NCBI GenBank assembly: GCA_963675135.1
Contig: OY776119.1
Span: forward strand, 78,609,727-78,673,726
DNA from: Galeopsis tetrahit
Lineage: Eukaryota; Streptophyta; Magnoliopsida; Lamiales; Lamiaceae
Length of the DNA: 64,000 nucleotides
Direction of reading: 5' to 3'
Shown here in pieces: positions 47,706 through 59,721 of this stretch. A program made the position numbers and the translations under genes. Under the pieces are notes generated by a model, which was not told the origin of the DNA, searched no databases, and saw nothing but the letters and a program-made list of their open reading frames with translations. Numbering within the stretch: position 1 is the first letter of the stretch; every line of letters starts with the position of its first letter.

Positions 47706-48818
47706 ATGGAGATGACTTCAATGCCGTTCGATTTGAAGGAGGAAATTTCTTCTAGGTTACTTCCTCACGATGCGACACGAATGAAGATGGTTTGCATGGA
47801 GTGGAATACGATGTTGTCAACTTCGATGTTTGTTAATGTCCACCTTCGGAAGATGAGGATGCAGAATAAATTTTCACCAATCATTCAAGATCAAATAGCG
47901 TTCTCCCCCATTGTCTACGAGAGGAGGGGGCAAATTGGGGAATCCTACCAAAGGCTTGTGACGGAAGATGACTTGCCTTCGGAGATCATTGCAGACTGCA
48001 GGGGGCTAACATGCGTTTCTACTATAAATGATGAAATGTTTATAGTAAATCCAGTTTCAACGGAAAAGAAGGAAATTCCGCATGCACACATAGAGTGGGA
48101 TCCAACTTCAGATTGGGCATCAGCCTATTTTTACATGGGTTACGACGCGGCTAAGGATGATTACGTGTTGCTAAGGATAGTCATTTTCAACAATTTCAAA
48201 AGAAGTTCTCAGGTAAGCATTTATTCATGTAGATTGAACGTTTGGAGAAGGTTGGGAGAATTGCCTTTTGAAGGATATATTTCGAAGTTTTCATATTTTG
48301 TTAGAGGAAAAATTCATTTTCAGACGCATCGATCGGGATGTTGGGCAAAAAAGATTGGAACTTTCAATGTTCATGATGACTCTTGGGGTGAGATAGATCC
48401 TCCAATTCAGCAGGATGTTCGTTGGGGAGAGAGCATCTTATGGAGACTATGGGATATTAGTGGGATGGATGATGAAACATTACTCATTTCTCCAGTTGTG
48501 CATGTGGATTATGAGGTGAGAGATTTTGAGTTTCTGCTACTTCAGGTCTATGGGGTTAACGAGGCTTGGACTAGATACGTGATAAGGTTTAATCCGGATG
48601 AGTTCATGCCCAATTCTTTCATTCCGCAACCTTTATTTCGCATCAAGCCTTGTAATAGGAAAATATTGTTTAGAAGAGACCCTATTGGAACGTTCTTCTC
48701 TTATGATCTGTTTAGTGGGGAAACGGAGGAAGCAGCTTTTGAAAATGGAGTGGATCATTTTGGCTATCGCAGGATTATCAACGTAACTCATAGTGTGGTT
48801 TGCCCAAGGAATTTCTAG
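47706..48818 (+). CDS. F-box protein, copy 2 of divergent pair
   Basis: Single-exon frame of 370 residues, no lesions. The N-terminal F-box-like segment is MPFDLKEEISSRLLPHDATRM followed by KMVCMEWNTMLSTS. An F-box-associated, beta-propeller-like region follows with GLTCVSTINDEMFIVNP, YDAAKDDYVLLRI and WDISGMDDETLLISP, lining up with the paralogue at 28273-29349. Both share the C-terminal NRKILFRRDPIG block. Family members act as substrate receptors of SCF ubiquitin ligases. A second Met at codon 3 or 6 could also start. It lies directly upstream, on the opposite strand, of the Ulp1 relic (3' ends face each other). Confidence 0.8.
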   Translation: MEMTSMPFDLKEEISSRLLPHDATRMKMVCMEWNTMLSTSMFVNVHLRKMRMQNKFSPIIQDQIAFSPIVYERRGQIGESYQRLVTEDDLPSEIIADCRGLTCVSTINDEMFIVNPVSTEKKEIPHAHIEWDPTSDWASAYFYMGYDAAKDDYVLLRIVIFNNFKRSSQVSIYSCRLNVWRRLGELPFEGYISKFSYFVRGKIHFQTHRSGCWAKKIGTFNVHDDSWGEIDPPIQQDVRWGESILWRLWDISGMDDETLLISPVVHVDYEVRDFEFLLLQVYGVNEAWTRYVIRFNPDEFMPNSFIPQPLFRIKPCNRKILFRRDPIGTFFSYDLFSGETEEAAFENGVDHFGYRRIINVTHSVVCPRNF

Positions 48819-49484
48819 ATGTGGAATATTAATATAACTATTTTGTCTAGTATGTATTTTGGATATTTCGTTTTGCACTTTTGTAGAATTTTGTTATGAT
48901 ATGTTAAAGCTAGGATGCTGTTCTTTTAATTTGGAAAAAGTTATGATGCTGTTATTATGTAATATCTTATGGAATAGTTAGATTTTATCTACTATGAATT
49001 TTGGTTATTTACTTTTGCAAGCTTAAGGCCTAAATATGTTTTTATCAACCTATTATATATGTTATTTCCTTTTGTAATGTCTCCCTTTTGTTATGTATCA
49101 ATCAAAATGTATGAGGTCCAAAATATGCAACAAATCCTATAAATAACGATAACAATTTAATAAAGCAAACAAATTGAATCTAGAGTACTTTTAAAATTCT
49201 AGAATGTAGATAATCAATAAGTTGAACATAAGGAAAATAATTCTGAATATATTAGGGGATATTTTGAACATAATAAGGACCAAATGTTTCTCCAAAAGGA
49301 CTATTAGCAGTAGCAAACCATAAGAAATGTTTCCCAGATTCCGAATTAAAAGGCAAGCAAAATTGATTGTTTTGGGAGCATAACCCAGAGCAAAAATATA
49401 AAACTAGAAAAAACAAAATACATGATCAGGGGGATCCATAAACAAACAACGGAATGTCTTGGGCATATTCAATCAAATCAATTT
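48819..49484. other. convergent spacer between F-box gene 2 and Ulp1 relic
   Basis: AT-rich 3' flanks of two converging genes. No further gene is supported. Confidence 0.5.
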
Positions 49485-52400
49485 CTAGATTTTTGAACCA
49501 GTGGGGTCCATAAACATTTCGACCATCCTCTTGCGATAATTGACGGAGCATGTGACAGAGTATTCCCCCTTTTTGCTGGGCTTGCCAATCATAGTGTTCT
49601 CTACATGGTAGGCCACGATTACCCCGCAATCGAGAGTTCCAGGATACTGCTGCAAGCAATCTTCAGTCTGGGGTAGTTGAAGAGGTTTCTTCATGTATGG
49701 ATGGTTTGGGAACAACCTCTTACAAGCATCCCGAAATTTCTTATCAATATATTTGACCTGGGGACAAAAGGAAAATTGTTGGGACATGAAAAAGCACTTA
49801 TGACCATTCATAAAACACCGAAAAATAATGGAACATATATACATCAGACAAATTTTTCAAAAATATATTATTAGATGAAGAATGAAGTCGAGAAATTACC
49901 ACAACAACGACATCTCTCAAGTGGATATCCAACCGACCCTTGCGTTGGAGGATAGAATTCAGAAACCGCCACTCGCCCTTCTTCACATTTAGCTTCAAGA
50001 GAGTCCAATGATAAGCTGATCCAGAATGCCTATGAGTTTCGCCTCGTCCAAGAATTGGAAACAAAACCCAGTCTGCCCCTAAGGCTTCTTCAATTCGGTT
50101 GTCGATCAAATTTACCACATTCTTGTCCTTAGTGCCCCCACAATCATTGATTAAAGACTGGAAAACATCATTCAAGTCCTAAGTTAGACAATAAGCTCGG
50201 GAAAAATGCTGAAGATTTATTCGAGCTCGTGAAATTCAGAGCAATAAGATTAAAAAATTTACCCAGCACATTGCAGAAAAGGTAACTGTGTATTTGACCC
50301 CTGGTTTATGCTTAAAATGGAGAGATTGACAGATATCTGCCCACGCATCAATGACCTATTCATCAAAATGAGAGGACGATAAATGATAGACATATTAAGA
50401 AGAATAAAACATGGATATATGGAAACAGATTATCTAACCTCAAAAGGGATTCTCCCTTCTTCAAGAATATCTATCATATTTTGCACAGTGACCTCTGCTA
50501 GAGGCTGAATTCCCTTCCAAACAATGAAACTGCATTGACATAAGACAATTAATTGAATCAGATAACAAAAAAATAATTTGACATTAAATATAAGAACATA
50601 GCTTAGTTTAACATATACAGGACAATTCAGGATATTACTCTGGCCCTTTGAATTCCCAATCATCTAGAAGTTTTTCCTTAATGTGAGTCCTCAAGTTTTT
50701 AACAGCTGGCATCCTTCCGTTCAAAACGAATTTTTGGGAACTGTTAACCTTGGCTTTGTTTTTGCCCAATGCTTGACCTCCTTCGCCAATTATTAAAAGT
50801 TCTCTTGTGTTGGGTTGGGGAGTGATCTCCTTTGCAATTCTATCGTCATTAACAGTCCGCCTTTTTACGGCTCTTGTAATAGTACTTGGATCGGGATGGT
50901 TTGCCTATCTCTTCACATTTTTTACATCATTTGGAGAGGCTCCTTGAATTGGGGCATTGGAAGGTTCACTCTTGACTTCTTGTTTGGTCTTGCACAAATA
51001 TGAGAGGCAACTCTTCAAATAGGCATTCTCCATTAAAAGTTCTTTATTACTTTCCCTAAGAACATGTAGGTCAACACTTGCATCCATTAGATCAATATTA
51101 TCAGGGTTTGAGAAAACCTGGGTAGCACTTGGAACGAATGTGGACTCATTTAGCCGATCATGCAACTGATCCTTTTCCTAACACAACTTTTGGATGAACT
51201 TATCCTTTTCAAGCAAAGTTTCTTTTAGCCCCACAATGTCAGATTGAAGCTCCACAACCCTGGTTTCCATAGCAGAACTGACCGGATCGGATTGGACATT
51301 AACATCTACCAATTTTTCTAACTCTGCATTACTGACAAGTTCAGGAAAAAGATTCCTGGTAACATCGGGAGAAGAAGGAATGTCAGTATTCTCAGTATCC
51401 ACTCCGACAGAAGACAGGTTTGCAATAACTTGGTCAATTTTTTTAGAAGCCTCCTTTTGATTTGAATCTTCTTGAGTAAACCCCAAACTCCATGATGGAG
51501 TATCAACATTCAACTTGCCAACCAGGCCAACATTAAAGACTCCTTCCACATGGGCACCCCCCATCTCAGAGGCAATGACTGCAGAAGGGGGATGAGACTG
51601 CGGCACTTTCATTTCCAAATTGGACTTAGGTCCCGTATTGTTATCGATGACACCATCAAACTTAGAGGACACTTTCATTACACAGGGCTGATTCTTTTCG
51701 ACAGTTGCACCTCTAACACCAGATTGAGAGTCAGAATTCAGATGAGGAATATGACCTTTACTCACATGAGTCGTTGGAACTTGTCTACTGTCCTTCCCAA
51801 GTACATGTTCAGATTGGGACGAATTCAATCCAATAAATATCGTCCCATTGCCACTGCTCTTGTCAAAGCCTTCTGGTGCATCTGCAATCGTACCAGAACG
51901 GGGCATTTCTGAGTTGATTTGGGCAGCTGTAGGCTTTGATACTTCAATGACTTTTGGAGAACTGGAATTGAAACTACATCCTTCGCCTGACGGGAAATCC
52001 CTTCCAAAGGAGCCAAGGGGGGAAGGGCGACCTTGTAATAGCACTAAACTTGTACACTTATTTTTATTAACTGAAAAATTCTTCTCTCGAACTCCTTCAT
52101 AGCTGCCTGAGTCTGTCCTCCCAGCCTGGTGACTTTCGTTCAGATTCTGGACTTCTCTATATTCAATCAAATCCCTAAGCTTAATTTTCTCATCCGACGT
52201 TGCCTTCAGATGCAACTTCCTAATCTGAAACAAAATTCAAGTACATTAATCTACGTAGAGGAATGTTTAATATGTCCAGATGTTATATGTTAACATATAA
52301 TTAAACCATGAAATTGAATAAGGACTTCGAACCTGGACCTGCTTTGTTAACTTTAAATTAGGAATATCTTTATTCACCATGTGCAGATCCCATTTCAGGA

Positions 52401-54084
52401 ATCTTGGGATAGCGTACTTGTCCGTGAGCTTAACAATCAAAGCATGTTCGCATAACCAAAACTAAACAAGAGTAAGAAAAATAACTAATTACAATTGATG
52501 AGATTTTAATGGAATAATTGTGTCAATATAATATAACAAATTATGGAAGGTTACTTATTGGCAACATAACAACACAACCTCCTGCTTTCAAGTTCTTGCT
52601 ACTCTTTAGTTGCATTCGCAGCATCTCAACAATAAGAGTTTTCCAGTCGTAATTGCAAACATCGGACAGAGATTCAAAATAACAACCCAAATGAATAGCA
52701 ACTGAACAATTCTGATTTGGGCTTAGAAGAATAGCTAACGTATACAAACTCACGAGGCGGACAACATCCTTAATGCTGTCAATATCAGTTCTGAGTAAAG
52801 CTCCCTTCAGTTTTGTTAGAATAAGATTCTTGTAGAGAACAAATTGGCAAACAGGGAGACGTCTAATCTCTTCAGGGAAACACCTATGCATCCAATTTGG
52901 AAATGTGTAGTCTGATTCTTTCAAAGAAATATGAGTGTTTCCACAACTAACACCAAATATAAGTTGGGCATCTCTCCGCTCCAAGTGAAGAATCTTCCCT
53001 CCAATGAAAAAGATCCAGACGGTTGATCAAAACACTTGATGATTTTTCGAATAACATCATCATTCTTTCTCATCCTCCTAAGTAATAGTTTATCTCCAAA
53101 GCCACAAGTACTCTCAAAAAGTAACCAAAATGGGGTTCTCTTGATCCAACAGATATGAGACTCGGTAAATTTAAGGCTATTTATTTCCTTTATAAACGTC
53201 CTAAGATTAGAACGGAAATAAGTTTCTTTTTCATTGATTTGGACATTACCTGAAAAATTTTGCAGGATGATAAATGATTCTGTCTAAATTTGGCTTATGC
53301 CTGGGAACGATTAAATGTTATTAAGGAAACTAACCGAAACAATTAATCGGTTTGTTTGGATTGATTCTCCTTCTAAATTCATCGTCGCTACTGCTATCAG
53401 AGGTAGAATCTTCAAGAGCATCATCTTCCCACACATCAGATTCATCTACAGAACAACAAAGTATGGAAACTTTAACAAATTAAAAACAAAAGAAGGCATC
53501 AACATGTTGAAACACAACAACACCATAAAAAATTCTACAAACCAATAACGTGGAAAAAATTCCCCCAACTGATCTGAACCAAAAAAAATGAGTCCCAACA
53601 ATCAGAGTGTACCTTTCCCTACAGAGTCATCGAAATCAGTTGAGATATCTACATTCCTTCGCTTTTGTCTTTTTCTCTTGGGATTGGCTGATAAATCGCT
53701 ATCTACAAAAAAAGCTCTGTTTCAGTTTTAAAAAATCCCCCGTTCAAGAATAACATCATTTATTTTATTATTTAATGTTAGATCTTTTCAAAGTTCAAAC
53801 CTGATTCGGATTGACTGGACTGGGAGAAATATGTTGCTGGCCTTTTTCCTGTAGAGGACAAACAACAAATCGAATGGATTTTATACATGGATGAGTACTG
53901 ATGAGAAAATATTCACAGATTAAAACAACTCTCATCCAGAACGAGTTAGGGTTCGCCTAAAATAGGTTTATTGAATACGTTGGACAAAGTTGGGTTTACC
54001 TATGTTCTTCTTCTTGGGCTGCATGCGTCCCAATTTTTCATCCTCTTTTGGTTTGGACTTATAAGAACGCTTCGCCGGAGCCAT
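49485..54084 (-). pseudogene. Ulp1-type (C48) cysteine protease gene, decayed, 11 exons
   Basis: Minus-strand exons: 54084-54000, 53848-53801, 53702-53613, 53445-53335, 53249 to about 52552, 52461-52339, 52224-50639, 50529-50439, 50355-50263, 50178-49900, 49757-49485. N-terminus basic and Ser/Asp-rich with an NLS-like PKRKRQKRR. Exon 5 resembles the DUF1985-type module of transposon-borne Ulp1 proteins (FGVSCG). Exon 7 is long, disordered, ending in a coiled coil. The last exons form the protease: catalytic His in YHWTLLKL and Cys in LDCGVIVAY; the usual Asp position reads FLNSIL (Asn). Lesions: a one-base frame change in a T run near 53005, a frame mismatch at the exon 5/6 junction (TTTT at 52458-52461), and in-frame TAG at 51178-51180 and 50905-50907. 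SUMO-protease activity is therefore unlikely. Confidence 0.8.
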
Positions 54085-55031
54085 TTCCTTCACCGAACAC
54101 CTATTACAGAATTCCTGAAAATATGTCCCTAAATTTGGGGGCCAACACCAGAAAAAATCTACAATCTTAAAGCTAAGATCCCTGAATTCGGAAAAAAGCT
54201 TCGCACCTGAACTTATCAGCCGGATTAGTGATAACGAAGAGGGATAAAACCTTGAATGAAGCTGGAGTTTGGCTTTAATCACAACTTGAGTGGAAAATAG
54301 TAGAAGCAAGGTAGGAAAAGCCTAGGGAAAGTTGGCGTCTAATCTTTCTCTTCCCTCAAAAAGTTTTTGGCTGACGAAAAGACATATTCGAAAAAGGAAG
54401 ATATAATCAATTTTTTCTCGGACAAAGTGGAGGGAAGATTTCAGCATTATTTGATTCAATATAATGTACTATTCAAATGGATTTCCTCTCATAATATAAG
54501 TCTAAGCTCAAGATTTAAAATATATAAATGACATATAAGCATGGTATGTCTAAATATATTTTTTCTAGGAACCAAATCCAAAGATATTGCTCCTAAAGCA
54601 TGATCGTCCAATTTAAATGTTTAGAAACATAAGTCTAAGCTCAATTATAACAAAATCTCATTAAAATTCACAAAACTTAATAGGATTAATTGGAGAGGAA
54701 TGGTAGGGCACACTAATTACTATAAACAAAATGTTACAATTTGATTTAGATGGTTGATTTTAATTCACAGTCTCCCCAAAGAGTTAAAATATAATATAGT
54801 TGATTTAGACATCAAAATATCCTTGGATTTGAATGGCAGTGTAACTCTCCCCACGCGAAAAGTACACTATGCTCACAACGTACAAAATGTTATCAAACTA
54901 TAGAACAACTGAATATATATACTAAATCCATTTAACTCGTTATGGAAAAATGTTAAATATTAGCTTGGCTTCAGAATTTTAAGATCAAAAAAATATGAGT
55001 TATTTGCATTTTCAGATGGTTGGGGCACATG
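54085..55031. other. upstream flank of Ulp1 relic
   Basis: AT-rich sequence with no gene seen. The promoter of the Ulp1 gene would have lain at about 54085-54350. Confidence 0.45.
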
Positions 55032-55517
55032 TTCAATGAGATCTTTTTCCCACTAGTGTGGAAGGACTCATTACTCAACATGTTCACTCCTTTGTATTCC
55101 ACTTGTTCACAATACCTCCTCTCCACTGAGGTCCTCACAATCGTGTAGCACATCAGATACAAGCCTCCACTGCTCTCATTACCAAAATCTCGAGGGGAGC
55201 ACATTCAAGCTATCTTATGAGCTCAAGTACGTACGGGTGCTCCACTGCGCTCTTATTCGTATGAAAACAGTTTATAAGCCTTTCTTTTCCACTCAAGTTG
55301 TGCTCGAGTAGCTCCTTTAGTCAATTGGGTCACCAGCTAATAAACCTTCTTCAACTTGCTAGTCGAACCTACTACTAAACCATTGGTTGATTTAAATCCA
55401 AACAAATTAGCACTTTTTCTATTTCCCGACACCATGAACAGTTATAGGGAAGGGTAGAATCACAAGGTATATTTAGATTCTTAACCTAATTTGTTAAATT
55501 ATATTGACCCAATATTG
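55032..55517. repeat. direct repeat copy A, about 485 bp
   Basis: Shares with 55593-56010 the run ttcaatgagatctttttcc, the ctccactgaggtcctcacaa block, tcttattcgtatg, caattgggtcaccagctaat and the ending ttatattgacccaatattg. Direct orientation; not recognised as a known element. Confidence 0.82.
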
Positions 55518-55592
55518 GGAACATAATTTAGATTCTTAACCTTTGCCTCATTGTCGAGGACTAGAGACGTTGGGCTTCTCATTAGAGTGTTA

Positions 55593-56010
55593 TTCAATGA
55601 GATCTTTTTCCAACTAGTGTGGAATGACTCATTACTCAACTTATTCACCCCATTGTATTCAACAGCATGACACCATACCTCCTCTCCACTGAGGTCCTCA
55701 CAATCGTGTTGCACAAGTACGCATTATTGCTCCACTGCGCTCTTATTCGTATGGAAACAGTTTATAAGGCTTTATTTTCCACTCAAGTTGTGCTCGAGTG
55801 GCCCCTTTAGTCAATTGGGTCACCAGCTAATAAACCTTCTAACACAAAGACGCTCCTACTACTAAACCATTGGTTGATTCGAATCCAATCAAATTATCAC
55901 TTTTTCTATTTCCCGACAAGTTTATTTAGTTATAAGGACAGGCGGAGAATTACAAGATATATTTAGATTCAGGCCTATTAATTTGTTATATTATATTGAC
56001 CCAATATTGA
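55593..56010. repeat. direct repeat copy B, about 418 bp
   Basis: Second copy of the block at 55032, shorter because of internal deletions (about 50 bp missing after the gtgttgcaca position) and several substitutions. The two copies are separated by about 75 bp. Confidence 0.82.
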
Positions 56011-56924
56011 ACTACTCAAATTTATCCGCCTATACCCCTGAATTATAGAATTATGGATGAACTAAATACAAGGATAATCTCAAATTAATTCACATTCAAT
56101 TATATTCAGAAATAATATACCACTAAGCTCAATTCTCTCCCGTCTAATAATGCATTCACTAAACATATTCTTCATAATCGGAGAGCAAAGGTTCCCGTCC
56201 CTCTAATTTCTATAAACAATTTGATCAAATTTGATTCTGTTACACTAGTTGGCCCACTATTTACTATAAATCATATATAGGATGAGCATTTAGTATGCCC
56301 TAGTATTAACCACATATATTATCCCAGTATTATAAAAACTGAATATACATACTAAATCAACTGAATTCTGATTTTCAACCCATCCAAACTCCTTCAACCT
56401 ACTAAATTGACCTAGAAAATCCAATACAAACTGGATAATTTGATCTTCATCATTTATTAACCCCTGACCAACATGGGACAATTGAACATAAGTAGGGTTA
56501 ATATGAACATATATGGACTCACTTTTGAACACAACAGGGTATATTTTGAACATTATTACAATAACCGAAATATGAACTCCCCACAATATGAATATCGACA
56601 GGCAAATGAGATAGGGCCAATAACAACACAATAGAGCACAATCCTAAATCTACCCTGAACAAATAAACAGAGCCATGCACCACAACACCTAAAATTGTTT
56701 CTAATTGTTGGTTAAATGACTTTCGAAAATGAATATAAGGTCAATCCCAAAAAAACAAGCATTAATCATAAATCAACAGCCAATTTAAACAGTGGCATGA
56801 AAGCCAAGCTACTATTGTTTCTGAATGTTGGTTTCATGACATTCCAGCTTGATAAGACAAAAAATGGATTGTTGGCTTGCTAAATCAAAATGTGGAATGG
56901 AAAGGAAACCACTAATCATCAAAA
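56011..56924. other. spacer, no gene seen
   Basis: AT-rich. It may include the 3' flank of the transposase gene. A degenerate small repeat (ctaattgttggttaaatgac / tgaatgttggtttcatgac at 56700 and 56820) occurs. Confidence 0.4.
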
Positions 56925-59721
56925 TTACAATTGATTGATGTCGGAAGATTCTTGCAGCGTATCATTCGCCATTAAACAGCAAAATGTGTCATGCCGACCC
57001 ATTTTAAAACATTTGGGACACATAGACGGCTTCCTCTTTCTTTGTTCCCCAAAAGACGGTAACCTCTTCTTTTTTGGACGGTCGGGAGGACGGTTTAGAA
57101 TTGGGGGGATAATTTTTTACTCTAAAGGAAGCTGGGGTTGAATTTCATATTTTTCAAATTGGGGAATAGGATGAAGATCAAACATGTAACACTCTCTGTA
57201 CTTGGTTGTGAAAAAGCATTCTTCAACATATGTGAAAAGACTAGGGCTGTTCTTCCGGATTACAGCCACAGGATGTAAGCACGGGAAACCTCTAACTCTC
57301 CATTGACAACAAGAACAGGATTTTGTTCGAAGGTCAACCCAAACGGATGGAGTAGACCCAACTTCAAAATCTCCACCGGGGCATTGCACAACTGCCCATG
57401 TTCGACCTTTATTGGTTAGGTGATTCCACCACTGTTCTTTTGAAGGGCACAACGCACCCGTCCACTTTGCACTTTCTTCCCTACGTTCAAGGTGCCATCG
57501 GCTGACACCTGAAACCAAAAGGATGCAACAATTAAATAAAAAATGTTAATGAAACGAAACAAACAGAAATGAAACCATACCTTTTCTAATTTAGTCTATC
57601 ATATATGTAATGGGCAAGCCCCTGAAATCTGAAATCCACGAGTTAAGTGATTCGGCGGCATTTGATGTCATTTCTCCATATCTTGTAATATGGGGGGAAT
57701 AAGCCACTGCCCATTTCTCGACTGGAAGTGATTCTAACCACTGATCAGCAATGACACCACCAATACCTTTGAAAATTGCAATTTTCTCATTGAAAATACG
57801 CACTGTAGGAGCATATGCACAGTCTCGAAAAGCATCACCCATGTTAGATCGGATTTTATTGCTCCAACCCTTAGAAAATTTGTCTTTCAAATTGGTCAAC
57901 AAATGAAATAGACAGAAAAAATGAATAGGTTCATGGAAAACTATTGGGAAGGCAGACATCAACCCACAGTGCCTATCCGATATATAAAAAACCTGTTTTG
58001 AATGTTTAATAAAATCCCTCAATTTCTCTAGGAACCAAATCCAATTCTTTGTATTCTCGGCGGATACTATAGCAAATGCGACGGGAAATAGGCATGCAAT
58101 CAAAATCACAAGAGATGAATATTGTATTCATTGCATTTTCTAACTTAATAATGGAAAACATTATAACTAAATATTAACTGAAACCAAAATACTGCATAAT
58201 TCAGACCTGCAATATTCACTGAAACAATTCCAATCCCAAATTTCCAACATTATAACATTCATTGATGGAAATGCCTTAATTCCACCACTTTCATTTACTG
58301 CATTTGCTAACTCAATATTGCACGAAATTTCTGCTATCAAAAATTAAGAAACAGCAAGCAATACCTTATTTTCTTACATGTTAAACATATAGAAAGGCTT
58401 GAAAACCAAAATAGTTGAAACATAAAAACTATGATGGACGAAAACCAACAACCCCTGAATTTCCAACTTTTAACGAAATAAACAAATAAAAAGCGTGGGA
58501 AAATTAGTTACCATTGTCCCCGTCTTTGGCAGTAGCGGATAGTAATGTACCCTTAGCACGACCCTTCATGAAAGTTCCATCAATGAACAACATTGGCCTA
58601 CGGCTCTGAAAACCATCAATGCAAGCCTTGATAGCAATAAACAGTCGTTCAAATCGATCTGATTTAGGATTGGGTTATAGAAAAACAACGTTGTCTGGGT
58701 TAGTACGCTCAATTGCAGCACAATACCACCGTAATTGGTGGTATGACTTGTCATAACTACCAAATATATGATCCCTAGCTTTCTCTATTGTTCGCCACGC
58801 TTTCCAGTAGGGGATCTTCAATCCATAATGATCATTCAACAAGTCAATTATTTGTTTACCACCTGTAGTTGGTTCAGTCCTAACCGTTTGAATAACAAAA
58901 TCTGACATGATTTTGGGACTCATTCTCTTAGAATCCTCTTTCACAAGATTTCCAACACATCTATGAATAAGATTGGCTTTGGAAACTACAAAATATCCAG
59001 AAATTGGCTGACACTTAGCTTTGATAAACCAGTCACATTCACCGATCAACGACTCGTGGCATACGACATTAATGTATTTTTGATCATTTTTTGAGTAAAT
59101 AAACTTAAAACCCATTTGAGTAGAATACTTGATAAGTTCACACCTAAATTCAGCAGCCCCACCCCTAAATTCTAGCGCTATGCCACCAGACATAATCTGG
59201 GACCAAGAATCTGAAAGCAGTGGTTTATTGGGAATGGATGGACACAAGCCATATGCAGGGATGTTGGATTTGCCCTGAAACTCACATGATTGACCAATAT
59301 TTTTCATTTTCTTAACAGCCTTAAATGGGATCCTATTTGGTTTTGGAGCAATAAATGACTTCACTGTACCATTCGAAGACTGTGATGAAGGCATTAAAGA
59401 TTGATCAACACTAAATGCATCGGATGGGGGATTACGAACATGGCACAAAGGAGTAATTTGGGAAAGACAAACAGAAACCAGTTTCTGACAAGTAATTTGG
59501 CAAACTGAAAGCAAGTTTCTCAAATCAAGGTCTCCACCCAATTTGCAATTAGAGATGCTACCAACGGACCAAGAAAAAGAAATATTTTCAACATTGTTTT
59601 GGAGTTCAGGCCAAGAATCAAAAACTTGGGACAAGAAAAAATTGAATGTTGATTTGCTATTAATAGAAACCATCTTGCTAATAGAATTGTGGCTTACATT
59701 AACGAAAACTTCATAATCCAT
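56925..59721 (-). pseudogene. MuDR-like (MULE) transposase gene, decayed
   Basis: Exon 1 59721-58512, exon 2 ending at 57581, exon 3 about 57517-56925. Visible: a MuDR DNA-binding domain (FRGGAAEFRCELIKY ... CDWFIKAKC), the MULE transposase core (MLFIDGTFMKG, SAENTKNWIWFLEKL, FYISDRHCGLMSAF, FFCLFHLLTNLKDKF, EMTSNAAESLNSW), a SWIM zinc finger (CSCCQWRVRGFPCLH) and a C-terminal basic tail with a CPKCFKMGRHDTFC knuckle. The DDE residues appear present. Lesions: in-frame TAA at 58675-58677, 57591-57593 and 57117-57119, and the acceptor of intron 1 reads gcat instead of gcag near 58092. It ends at TAA 56925-56927. In the intact family the protein excises and inserts MULEs. Confidence 0.87.
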
